DNA of 12,933 nucleotides from CAYUUR01 sp052034685 (GTDB taxonomy: Bacteria; Patescibacteriota; Saccharimonadia; Saccharimonadales; CAYUUR01). A model generated the notes under the pieces. The model saw only the letters and a list, made by a program, of their open reading frames with translations. It made no database searches and was not told the DNA's origin. A program made the position numbers and the translations under genes. Location of the stretch: the NCBI GenBank assembly GCA_052034685.1, contig JBPOIH010000014.1:1-12933 (forward strand), written 5' to 3'. Of the stretch, positions 5,001 to 11,825 are shown piece after piece (position 1 is the first letter of the stretch; each line of letters opens with the position of its first letter).

Positions 5001-5765
5001 ATGATAGATAATAGCGAAGCACGGATCGAACAGATACTGCCAACCCAAGCGCACGACGATTTTGTAGAACACGAACAAGAAGGTGAGAGTTGGTTTGGTG
5101 ACGAAGAATTGCAAATGCAAATCAATGATTTGATTGGCGTGGTGCAGGCCGCGCCCGACGAACATACCAAACACGAGGCATTCACCAGCCTTATACACCT
5201 CACTCATGACAAGGTAGTGAGTATGGCGCATCGCTACATGCATCGTCCTGAAGATGCTGATGCGGTAGCGCAAGAAGTACATGTGCGGGTGTGGCGCGGA
5301 CTAGAGAAATTTCGCGGTGATGCAAAGTACAGCACCTGGCTATACCGCATTGTGCATAACGAAAGCACCAGATATTTGACGCGCTCCGTTAAACACGATA
5401 ATCATGATCGACTTTATCAACAATATGATAACGATCAGAATGATTTTGGTGATGAGACGGGCAACGCGGTTCATTTGTTTGATGATTCCCAGTCACCCGA
5501 AGATGCTGCCGAAACGGCAGAGCTTCGCGAAAAAATAGTAAGCAGCCTAGGTTATTTATCGCCGTTAGTCCGTCAGGTTGTGGTACTGCGCACCATCTAT
5601 GATTTTTCTCATCAACAGATTGCCAAAGAGCTAGGTATTAGCGAAAGTGCGTCAAAGGTTCGGTTGCATCGGGGCTTAAAGCATCTGCGTGATATGTGCA
5701 TGAAAGATCTATCTGGCTATCAGATGTTTGTTGATGCTACAGAAGAGAGCGAAACAGACGAATAA
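5001..5765 (+). CDS. Sigma-70 family (ECF-like) RNA polymerase sigma factor
   Basis: A 254-aa cytoplasmic sigma factor. Region 2 spans about residues 60-128, including DADAVAQEVHVRVWRGLEKF and the promoter-melting segment YSTWLYRIVHNES. Region 4 spans about 178-232, with the helix-turn-helix FSHQQIAKELGISESASKVR. Regions 1.1 and 3 are absent, as in ECF factors. An acidic extension of about 55 residues precedes region 2 and an Asp/Asn-rich linker (132-170) joins the two domains; both are longer than in minimal ECF factors of about 190 aa. No anti-sigma gene is adjacent: the next gene has no membrane segment. The gene is predicted to be leaderless. It could control a specific regulon or serve as an accessory factor; targets cannot be read from this window. 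Confidence 0.85.
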   Translation: MIDNSEARIEQILPTQAHDDFVEHEQEGESWFGDEELQMQINDLIGVVQAAPDEHTKHEAFTSLIHLTHDKVVSMAHRYMHRPEDADAVAQEVHVRVWRGLEKFRGDAKYSTWLYRIVHNESTRYLTRSVKHDNHDRLYQQYDNDQNDFGDETGNAVHLFDDSQSPEDAAETAELREKIVSSLGYLSPLVRQVVVLRTIYDFSHQQIAKELGISESASKVRLHRGLKHLRDMCMKDLSGYQMFVDATEESETDE

Positions 5766-5772
5766 ATGTTGC

Positions 5773-5792
5773 TGTGGAAAACTTGTGCATAA
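5773..5792 (-). promoter_or_regulatory. Pair of DnaA-box-like sites
   Basis: On the minus strand TTATGCACA (5792-5784) fits the DnaA box consensus TTATNCACA exactly, and TTTTCCACA (5781-5773) is a one-mismatch variant; they are 2 nt apart in the same orientation. They precede a promoter at 5799-5828. They could regulate that promoter or belong to an initiation region, but two sites are not proof of an origin. Confidence 0.35.
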
Positions 5793-5798
5793 AAGCCA

Positions 5799-5828
5799 TT
5801 TACGTTTATTCGACATAGGGGATATAAT
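5799..5828 (+). promoter_or_regulatory. Promoter of the leader in front of the 190-aa gene
   Basis: TTTACG (5799-5804), an 18-nt spacer and a perfect TATAAT (5823-5828). The predicted start near 5835 coincides with the base of a small hairpin. Confidence 0.65.
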
Positions 5829-5834
5829 ATAGTC

Positions 5835-5902
5835 CCAGTATGCGTACTGGAAAACAACAAAATCTGCAAAAACAAGCACCCCACTCGTTGGGGTGTTTTT
5901 TT
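5835..5902 (+). ncRNA. About 68-nt leader or small RNA: 5' hairpin, A-rich linker, terminator
   Basis: From the predicted start the transcript folds as CCAGTA-TGCG-TACTGG (5835-5850), then an unstructured A-rich linker (5851-5876), then a terminator. It either stops as a stand-alone RNA or acts as an attenuator for the gene at 5943, whose only evident promoter lies upstream of this terminator. I could not match it to a known riboswitch class; the 4-nt loop is too short for a preQ1-I fold. Confidence 0.45.
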
Positions 5903-5926
5903 GGCAAAACCGCACACGATAACTAA
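5840..5926 (+). CDS. Possible 28-residue leader peptide running through the terminator
   Basis: An ATG at 5840, 11 nt after the TATAAT, opens a 28-codon frame (start MRTGKQQNLQKQ, end GKTAHDN) that reads through the terminator hairpin and stops at TAA 5924-5926, just before the Shine-Dalgarno of the next gene. The start spacing matches the leaderless genes in this window. Ribosomes translating it would disrupt the terminator. The frame could be fortuitous; composition gives no support either way. Confidence 0.25.
   Translation: MRTGKQQNLQKQAPHSLGCFFGKTAHDN
5877..5902 (+). terminator. Strong intrinsic terminator between promoter and gene (attenuator candidate)
   Basis: CACCCCA (5877-5883), a CTCGT loop and TGGGGTG (5889-5895) form a perfect 7-bp GC-rich stem followed by seven T (5896-5902). 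This is the strongest terminator in the window, and it is placed 40 nt before the start codon of the downstream gene. Confidence 0.85.
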
Positions 5927-5942
5927 TAAAGGAGGAGACAGA

Positions 5943-6515
5943 ATGAGCGAGCTACAACAGCTTGAAATGGACAGCATGCGTGTGGGGGAAACTAGACTGT
6001 TGGATCTTCATAACCTTGAGTGGGCAAGAGAAGCGATTCTTGATTTGGCGGGAGTGGTACCGTCCTACATCGCAGAAGATAACTACAAGATGGGTAGTAT
6101 TACTGAAGAAGCTTACAGAGAGGCCGTTACTACATTTATGAGTGATCTGACCGATGCGGATAAGCTTGCCATCACCTTGCCAGAGCGTTACGTAAGGCAT
6201 TCTGATAGGTTTGCTAGGCTAGTGGAAGTGGCTGGCTGCGACGAACTGAGCGACGAATCGTCTCGCGTTGCGCTGATTGATTCTTCGGCCGTGCGTAGTG
6301 CAAATTTCCTGGACTATCCAACATATAAGTACTGGGGTGATTTACCGACTGAATGTTTGCGGGTATATGCTCCGCGCTTGGATCTGCAAATTAGCCTAGA
6401 GACTGACAAGCCAATATCGGTTTACGGCCAAGATCCGTTGCCATCCCCTGGCTACTGGTATAGGTTTACTTTGTCGGATGTAAAATTCCAGGCACTCACT
6501 GAACTTGGCGGTTGA
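5943..6515 (+). CDS. Unrecognised 190-aa soluble protein
   Basis: The gene starts at the ATG at 5943, 7 nt after a consensus Shine-Dalgarno (AGGAGG, 5930-5935). The longer frame from a TTG at 5901 begins inside the terminator T tract and is rejected. The product (MSELQQLEMDSMRVGETRLL...) is acidic, without signal peptide or membrane segment, with a mixed helical first half and an aromatic/proline-rich C-terminus (SPGYWYRFTLSDVKF). I recognise no family. Its expression must pass the terminator at 5877-5902, so regulation by attenuation is likely. It ends only 3 nt before the convergent phosphatase gene, with no terminator between them. Confidence 0.65.
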   Translation: MSELQQLEMDSMRVGETRLLDLHNLEWAREAILDLAGVVPSYIAEDNYKMGSITEEAYREAVTTFMSDLTDADKLAITLPERYVRHSDRFARLVEVAGCDELSDESSRVALIDSSAVRSANFLDYPTYKYWGDLPTECLRVYAPRLDLQISLETDKPISVYGQDPLPSPGYWYRFTLSDVKFQALTELGG

Positions 6516-6518
6516 GGT

Positions 6519-7043
6519 TTAAAGCAGCTCTACTAGCTCGGCGTTAGCAATGCGGAACGTGTAGTCGAGCGGGAAGCTTTTGTGAACAACACTGCGGAAG
6601 GCTCGCCCAAATCCGCCATGGCTCACCACTAATACGTGGCTGTCATGACTGGCGAAGTTCTCTAGCCATTCTAGTGCAAGATGCGCCCTCTTTATTAAGG
6701 TGTCTTCTGTTTCCATGTCGCTCATGCCGTCCAAGTTCAGGTCGGGACTCCACGGCTTTCCCTCAAGTTCTCCGTAGTGTCGTTCCGCAAATAAGTCGTT
6801 TATGTGAATTTTCTTTGGGTCCAGGCTAAGTTCTTTGGCGATTATTTGAGCTGTTTCAATAGCGCGAGAGCGTGGCGAAGCCACGATAAAATCAATCCGA
6901 ACGCCTGATTGCTTCATGTGTTTGCCGGTGGCACTGGCTTGTTGACGTCCTTCCTCGGTTAGGGGTGTTTCCGTTGTGCCCGCCATAAGACCTTGTTTGT
7001 TTAAAACGCTTTGGCCGTGTCTAATGAAATATAGTTTTTGCAT
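6519..7043 (-). CDS. Histidine phosphatase family protein (phosphoglycerate mutase-like)
   Basis: A 174-aa single-domain enzyme of the histidine phosphatase superfamily. The signature FIRHGQS (6-12) supplies the phosphorylated His9; SPRSRAIETAQI (57-68) supplies the conserved arginine; FAERHYGELEG follows; VVSHGGFGR (about 143-151) supplies the second catalytic histidine. Such short members dephosphorylate phosphosugars, nucleotides or phosphoproteins; specificity is not predictable here, and a glycolytic mutase would be longer (about 230-250 aa). The chosen start (CAT at 7041-7043) places RHG in its usual position near residue 8. The longer frame from 7073 would run through the promoter. The gene is divergent from tilS, with start codons 18 nt apart, and is predicted to be leaderless. 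Confidence 0.88.
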   Translation of the reverse strand: MQKLYFIRHGQSVLNKQGLMAGTTETPLTEEGRQQASATGKHMKQSGVRIDFIVASPRSRAIETAQIIAKELSLDPKKIHINDLFAERHYGELEGKPWSPDLNLDGMSDMETEDTLIKRAHLALEWLENFASHDSHVLVVSHGGFGRAFRSVVHKSFPLDYTFRIANAELVELL

Positions 7044-7046
7044 TGC

Positions 7047-7083
7047 TGGTAGAATTATAGAGTGAAAATTCAAAAGTTACCAA
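7047..7083. promoter_or_regulatory. Interlocked divergent promoters of tilS and the phosphatase
   Basis: Plus strand: TGG-TAGAAT (7047-7055), an extended -10 ending 6 nt before the tilS GTG. Minus strand: TATAAT (7059-7054), ending 10 nt before the phosphatase ATG, with a TTGGTA -35 (7083-7078, 18-nt spacing) inside tilS coding sequence. The two -10 boxes share 7054-7055, so polymerase cannot occupy both promoters at once. Confidence 0.65.
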
Positions 7084-7955
7084 AAGGCCGCTATGTTGTG
7101 GCAGTATCGGGCGGTGTCGATTCGGTAGTTTTATTGCATTTATTGCGCCAACAAAAAGATTTGGATCTGGTGGTCGCACACTTTAATCACGGCATCCGCA
7201 AAGATAGTGATGAGGATGAAGTATTGGTGGCCAAACTTGCCAGTCACTACGACCTGCCGTTTGTAACAGAAAGAGGCAATCTGGGCGAGTCAGCTAGTGA
7301 AGCTACCGCGCGGACATTTCGTTACGGGTTTTTGGAGCGTGTACTTACTGAGCAAAAAGCAAAGGCCATTATAACCGCCCATCATGAAGACGACATGCTG
7401 GAGACAGCAGTCATTAATGTTCTGCGAGGTACCGGCCGGAAAGGACTGAGCTCGCTTCAGAGTCATGATCATCTGTTGCGCCCAATACTTCACCTCACCA
7501 AAGGCCAAATCTATGCCTATGCTCGTCAGGAGAATTTGCAGTGGCATGAGGACAGTACTAATCAAGATGAGCGGTATTTCCGTAACTACATTCGCAAAAA
7601 TGTCCTTGGTAAATTTACTGCTGAACAACGCGATCATCTCCTAGCTATCATCGACAAAGCAAAACAGCTCAACGAGGAAATTGATCAAATACTACACAAA
7701 GAGCTGCACATTGACATTACTAAAGATTCGATTAGTCGTCATTGGTTTATTATGTTGTCGCACAGCGTGGCGCGTGAAGTCCTATTGGGGTGGATCCGAA
7801 ATAAAAGTAACGGGATAAATATTGACCGAAAAACCCTAGAATATCTTGTGCAACAAGCCAAGACCTTGGCGCCAGGACAGTTCATTAGTGTCAGCAAAGA
7901 CTGGGAGATTGAGGTAAGTAAGGAAGGGTTGGCACTCAAGCATCGAGACCGCTAG
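7062..7955 (+). CDS. tilS: tRNA(Ile)-lysidine synthetase
   Basis: TilS ligates lysine to C34 of the CAU-anticodon tRNA-Ile2 using ATP, so that it reads AUA as Ile instead of AUG. The 297-aa protein has the N-type ATP pyrophosphatase P-loop SGGVDS (16-21), AHFNHGIRKDSDEDE (39-53), TARTFRYGFLE (82-92) and ITAHHEDDMLETAVINVLRG (104-123), all characteristic of TilS. At 297 aa it is the compact form, lacking most of the C-terminal domains of the E. coli enzyme (about 430 aa). The start is GTG, 6 nt after an extended -10 box with no Shine-Dalgarno, so the mRNA should be leaderless. The tRNA at 636-712 is one possible substrate, if it is Ile2. ftsH follows after 36 nt; tilS-hpt-ftsH is a known bacterial order, here without hpt. 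Confidence 0.95.
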   Translation: MKIQKLPKGRYVVAVSGGVDSVVLLHLLRQQKDLDLVVAHFNHGIRKDSDEDEVLVAKLASHYDLPFVTERGNLGESASEATARTFRYGFLERVLTEQKAKAIITAHHEDDMLETAVINVLRGTGRKGLSSLQSHDHLLRPILHLTKGQIYAYARQENLQWHEDSTNQDERYFRNYIRKNVLGKFTAEQRDHLLAIIDKAKQLNEEIDQILHKELHIDITKDSISRHWFIMLSHSVAREVLLGWIRNKSNGINIDRKTLEYLVQQAKTLAPGQFISVSKDWEIEVSKEGLALKHRDR

Positions 7956-7975
7956 CATTCTGCGTCTCGGCTCTG

Positions 7976-7981
7976 TATAAT
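7976..7981 (+). promoter_or_regulatory. -10 box of ftsH, near-leaderless
   Basis: A perfect TATAAT 10 nt before the ftsH ATG, with no Shine-Dalgarno in between and no good -35. A CGAGAC/GTCTCG inverted repeat (7944-7949 with 7964-7969) overlaps the tilS stop just upstream and may be a weak terminator or a regulator site. Confidence 0.5.
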
Positions 7982-7991
7982 ATCTCTTTGT

Positions 7992-9857
7992 ATGGATAAA
8001 AAACCCTTTCGCAAGGCTTCCAAAAAGCCCGGAAACAACAAGAAGATGATCAAGAATTTTATCTTCGGTACTATTGTTATCTTCATTGCTATGTTGGCTA
8101 TTGCTTCGACCAGCAAACCCAGCACCCTAGAGTCCGTACCATTCAATGACGTGATCAATCGTGCCAACAACGGCGAAATAAAGAAAATCGAGATCACTGG
8201 CACAGAACTCAAAATCACTAAACAAGGCGAAGACCAGCCCAGCCAAGAATCCCGTAAGGAACCAGCCACTAGCATCTACGAACAAGGTTTAACCAATCGA
8301 GAAGTTGAAGTTGAGGTAAAAGAAGCGGTAGACAACAGCGCTTGGACTAATCTAGGGCTAACTCTTCTGCCGGTTCTATTGATCGGCGGTATATTGTTCT
8401 TTATCTTGCGGAGTGCACAAGGACAAGGCAATCAAGCGATGGGCTTTGGCAAGAGCAAGGCGCGTTTGTATGGTAACGAGAAGAAGAAAGTTACGTTTGG
8501 TGACATTGCCGGAAGTGATGAAGCCAAGCAAGACCTAGAAGAAGTAGTAGAATTCCTGAAATTCCCAAAGAAGTTTGAGGCTGTCGGCGCCAAGATTCCA
8601 AAAGGCGTACTATTGGTTGGTCCTCCAGGTACCGGTAAGACTATGATTTCGCGGGCGGTTGCTGGTGAGGCAAACGTGCCATTCTTTAGCATCTCTGGCT
8701 CCGAATTTGTTGAGATGTTCGTAGGAGTCGGTGCATCGCGTGTTCGTGATCTGTTTGATAAAGCCAAGAAAAATGCACCGTGCATTATTTTCATCGACGA
8801 GATTGATGCAGTTGGACGTCGTCGTGGTTCAGGCATGGGCGGTGGACATGATGAGCGCGAACAAACGCTTAACCAGATTCTGGTAGAAATGGATGGATTT
8901 GAGCAAGGTGCCAATGTAATTGTTCTGGCCGCTACCAACCGAGCTGATGTGCTTGATCCAGCATTGCTGCGACCTGGCCGTTTTGACCGACGCGTTGATA
9001 TTGGTTTGCCTGACCGCAAAGATCGCGAAGCAATTCTAAAAGTTCATTTCGAGAAGAAGCCACTAGCCAAAGGTGTTGACCTAGATGCTCTCGCTGCCAA
9101 AACCGCCGGTTCATCTGGAGCGGATCTGGCGAATATTGCCAACGAAGGAGCGATCAGGGCCGCTAGACACAATCGCAAAGAAATCACTCAGGCTGACCTA
9201 ACAGCAGCGTTTGAAAAAGTAGCGATTGGCCCAGAGCGCAAGAGCAAGGTTATGAGCGAAAAAGAAAAGCAGCTTACTGCCTATCACGAAGCGGGACATG
9301 CAATTGTTGGGCATGTATTGCCGGACAGCGACATGGTGCACAAAGTTACAATAATTCCTCGCGGCGGCACCGGTGGAGTAACTTGGTTTATACCACCAGA
9401 AGACAAGAGCTACCATTCGATCATTGAGTATAAAGATGTGTTGGCTCGTATGCTTGGCGGACGTATTGCTGAAGAAGTTATGTACGGCCGTGATCACGTA
9501 ACGACCGGTGCTGGCAGTGACCTGCAAAAGGCAGCTGAGCTGGCCCGCGACATGGTAGTCAACCAGGGTATGGGTAAGAAACTACGCGACCAAGTCTTCC
9601 ACGTAGAAGAAGGCATTATGATGGAGCGTGTTATGCACGAACGGCAGTATTCTGACGAAACCGCCAAAGTTATCGACGATGAAGTTGAAGCTCTAATTAG
9701 TGAAGCGGCCGATCGCGCCCGTAAGGTTATAAAAGCCAACAAAGCCAAACTAGAAGAACTCAAAGACGCCTTGATTGAGAAGGAAACAGTCGAAGCCGAA
9801 GAAGTGCTCGAGATCCTTAAAGGCAGCAAAATGCCCGCCGACGCCGCACTGTACTAA
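7992..9857 (+). CDS. ftsH: ATP-dependent zinc metalloprotease FtsH
   Basis: A membrane-bound AAA+ protease that extracts and degrades membrane and short-lived cytosolic proteins as a hexamer. The 621-aa protein is complete: membrane helices at about 21-40 and 120-139 flank a small external domain; the AAA module has Walker A GPPGTGKT (210-217), Walker B IIFIDE (265-270), pore loop MFVG (242-245) and the second region of homology ATNRADVLDPALLRPGRFDR (314-333). The protease domain has the zinc motif HEAGH (432-436) and the third ligand D510 in GAGSDLQKA. Nothing is missing. The usual ALGYT-like segment after PRG reads GGVTWFIP. A basic N-terminus (KKPFRKASKKPGNNKK) gives the N-in topology. The gene has its own -10 box. 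No clear terminator is seen in the 84 nt that follow. Confidence 0.98.
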   Translation: MDKKPFRKASKKPGNNKKMIKNFIFGTIVIFIAMLAIASTSKPSTLESVPFNDVINRANNGEIKKIEITGTELKITKQGEDQPSQESRKEPATSIYEQGLTNREVEVEVKEAVDNSAWTNLGLTLLPVLLIGGILFFILRSAQGQGNQAMGFGKSKARLYGNEKKKVTFGDIAGSDEAKQDLEEVVEFLKFPKKFEAVGAKIPKGVLLVGPPGTGKTMISRAVAGEANVPFFSISGSEFVEMFVGVGASRVRDLFDKAKKNAPCIIFIDEIDAVGRRRGSGMGGGHDEREQTLNQILVEMDGFEQGANVIVLAATNRADVLDPALLRPGRFDRRVDIGLPDRKDREAILKVHFEKKPLAKGVDLDALAAKTAGSSGADLANIANEGAIRAARHNRKEITQADLTAAFEKVAIGPERKSKVMSEKEKQLTAYHEAGHAIVGHVLPDSDMVHKVTIIPRGGTGGVTWFIPPEDKSYHSIIEYKDVLARMLGGRIAEEVMYGRDHVTTGAGSDLQKAAELARDMVVNQGMGKKLRDQVFHVEEGIMMERVMHERQYSDETAKVIDDEVEALISEAADRARKVIKANKAKLEELKDALIEKETVEAEEVLEILKGSKMPADAALY

Positions 9858-9906
9858 TTACGAAATAGCATTCATCAACCTCAAGTTGCTCACCCCATAA
9901 AGCTCA

Positions 9907-9915
9907 TGCTAAACT
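9907..9915 (+). promoter_or_regulatory. Extended -10 promoter of the propeller genes
   Basis: TGC-TAAACT, with only a partial -35 (TTGCTC, 9886-9891, 18-nt spacing). The start near 9922 gives a leader of about 20 nt, longer than in the leaderless units. Confidence 0.5.
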
Positions 9916-9916
9916 A

Positions 9917-9946
9917 CCCCTAATAACAAGAGAGAGTTATTTTGGG
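9917..9946 (+). promoter_or_regulatory. Hairpin presenting the ribosome-binding site of the propeller gene
   Basis: AATAAC (9922-9927) pairs with GTTATT (9936-9941), and CCC with GGG beyond two mismatches. The loop carries the weak Shine-Dalgarno (GAGAG) and the 3' arm carries the TTG start codon. It could tune translation initiation; significance is unproven. Confidence 0.3.
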
Positions 9947-11825
9947 TACCAAAGCACTACTAACACATACAAAAACCTTGCTAACCGTTCTAGCCCTACT
10001 AGCTGGCCTATTACTCTCCGTCCTATATCCTTTGAGCGCTAATGCTGCGATGGAGAGTGCTGCTATTGATGGTTTCCCGACCACTAACGGAGAGGTGAAC
10101 GCTATAGTTGCCGCAACTGATGGCTCTGTGTACGTAGCGGGATATTTCAGTCAAATCGGTGGCATAAGTAGGAATAACCTAGCTCGGATTCTTAGCGACA
10201 ACACCGTTGATCCTGATTTTAACCCGAATGTTGCAGATAGCGTATATGCGATAGAACTAGATGAGGTCGCTGGCGTCCTTTACCTTGGAGGAACGTTTAT
10301 TAATGTAGATGGTTCATCGCGTAGCAGACTTGCAGCTGTGGATGCCGATGATGGCACACTAACCAATTTCAATCCAAATATGGATAGCGCAGTTTTTGCA
10401 TTAGAGCTAAATGCTGATCGTACGGTACTGTACGCTGGAGGTGGTTTCTCTACGGTAAACGGCGGGACTGACCGAAACGAACTCGCCGCACTTAGCACTA
10501 GCACAGGTATAGCAACGGCTTTTGATACGGACATAGATTCGGTTACTTGTGCAACCGGTGCCAGGACGGTTTACGATCTTCTACTTGATACAGAAACGGA
10601 TAAACTTTACGTAGCTGGCCACTTCTATACTATTAATGGATTTAGCAGAATGGGTATTGCCTTGGTTGATGCGGATACAGGTACGCTTGACAATAGCTTT
10701 AATCCGGACATTACCTCCACCGAAACAGATGCAGGTGGCTGCGGAGAGGTATACTCAATTCTGAAAGTCGATGACACAATATACGCAGGCGGCTTCTTTG
10801 ACTATGTGAATGGATTCGGTGGTACGGCACGTAATGGTTTAGCTGCATTTAACTCAGCCACGGGCACCGTAACAGCATTTAACCCCAACCCAAATATATT
10901 AACTGCAGTATTAGCATTAGAGTATGAGCCAGTTAGTCGAACTCTTTATGCCGGAGGCAATTTCACGACTGTTAATGGTGGTGTAACCAGAAACGAGTTG
11001 GCTGGGTTTGATATTGACACAGGGCTAGTGAAGGATTTTAATCCAAACATCACTACAGAAGAGAGCCAAAACACAGTGCATGCACTGTCACTTGGCAACA
11101 ATGGCATGCTTTATGCAGGCGGTACTTTCGATCATGTCGGTGGAGCAGCAAGAACCTACCTCGCCGCCTTCCAAGACCAAGACCTAGACAACGATGGCAC
11201 CCCCAACACAGAAGAACAAGCTGCCCCAAACAATGGTGACGCCAACAACGACTCTATCCCAGACTCCCAACAAGCTAACGTCACTTCCATCCTTAACACT
11301 GACTCTAATGAATACGTCACCATTGTTTCTCCCTCCGGCACCACTCTCTCCACCACCACAGCCGAGTCTGCCCCCACTGAATCAGGCTTCACCCATCTCT
11401 TTGGCCTAACCGGCTTCACTATCTCTGGAGTAACTCCCGGAGACACCATAGAAGTATCACTCTTCTATCCCAACCCAGACAACCTCAACCCAACTGACCT
11501 AACCCCCAAGAAATACTTCCCATCCACCACCAGCTACCAAGACCTCCCAACCACTGCTCCCACCAACACTACCCTAACTAACCAAACCATAGACGGACAA
11601 CCAACCCTGAATCTCACATACAACCTCACAGACGGCGGAGACTACGACCTCGACAGCACAGTAGACGGCAGTATTACTGATCCGGTGTCTTTGGCGATGA
11701 CCGACACGGACAGTCAAGCGCTCGCCGACACCGGCAGTAAGTTGATGAACACATACATCTCAATAGTGGCGTTAGTGGGTGTGGGGGCGGCTCTATTGGC
11801 CTCCCAGAGAAGGAGGCGTGCATGA
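9942..11825 (+). CDS. Secreted seven-repeat propeller protein with LAxTG-type cell-wall anchor
   Basis: A 627-aa surface protein. A Sec signal peptide (1-35, cleavage after LSANA) precedes seven imperfect repeats of about 50 residues (53-410) of the delta-60/DUF5122 propeller type, each with a (L/T)Y(A/V/L)GG-F...(V/I)(N/D/G)G...R..LA core and often FNPN; seven repeats suit a closed seven-bladed propeller. Next come DxDxDG-type calcium loops (DLDNDGTPNTEEQ and GDANNDSIPDSQ, 414-443), then a choice-of-anchor U-like domain ending GGDYDLDSTVDGSITDP (565-581), and a tail LADTG (594-598), a hydrophobic helix and RRRRA, which is a sortase signal of LAxTG form. C203 and C267 are the only cysteines. 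The start is a TTG. The role is probably adhesion or host-surface contact; no ligand can be named. It overlaps the paralogue downstream by ATGA. Confidence 0.85.
   Translation: MGTKALLTHTKTLLTVLALLAGLLLSVLYPLSANAAMESAAIDGFPTTNGEVNAIVAATDGSVYVAGYFSQIGGISRNNLARILSDNTVDPDFNPNVADSVYAIELDEVAGVLYLGGTFINVDGSSRSRLAAVDADDGTLTNFNPNMDSAVFALELNADRTVLYAGGGFSTVNGGTDRNELAALSTSTGIATAFDTDIDSVTCATGARTVYDLLLDTETDKLYVAGHFYTINGFSRMGIALVDADTGTLDNSFNPDITSTETDAGGCGEVYSILKVDDTIYAGGFFDYVNGFGGTARNGLAAFNSATGTVTAFNPNPNILTAVLALEYEPVSRTLYAGGNFTTVNGGVTRNELAGFDIDTGLVKDFNPNITTEESQNTVHALSLGNNGMLYAGGTFDHVGGAARTYLAAFQDQDLDNDGTPNTEEQAAPNNGDANNDSIPDSQQANVTSILNTDSNEYVTIVSPSGTTLSTTTAESAPTESGFTHLFGLTGFTISGVTPGDTIEVSLFYPNPDNLNPTDLTPKKYFPSTTSYQDLPTTAPTNTTLTNQTIDGQPTLNLTYNLTDGGDYDLDSTVDGSITDPVSLAMTDTDSQALADTGSKLMNTYISIVALVGVGAALLASQRRRRA
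10098..11171 (+). repeat. Seven delta-60-type protein repeats
   Basis: Repeats begin near residues 53, 101, 151, 209, 270, 323 and 379 of the first propeller protein. Cores include SVYVAGYF, VLYLGGTF, VLYAGGGF, KLYVAGHF, TIYAGGFF, TLYAGGNF and MLYAGGTF. Repeats 3 and 4 carry extra loops, each ending with a cysteine-containing segment. Confidence 0.8.

Noticed and set aside
5901..5942. Longer version of the 190-aa gene from a TTG at 5901
   Set aside because: The TTG sits in the T tract of an intrinsic terminator, while the ATG at 5943 has a perfect Shine-Dalgarno at 7 nt.
7044..7073. Ten-residue extension of the histidine phosphatase
   Set aside because: It would overlap the divergent promoters and tilS, and would push the RHG motif away from its usual place near residue 8.
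8432..9019. Long minus-strand open frame (195 codons) inside ftsH
   Set aside because: It lies wholly opposite conserved AAA coding sequence; its composition (Ser/Arg/Pro-rich) is typical of an antisense shadow frame.
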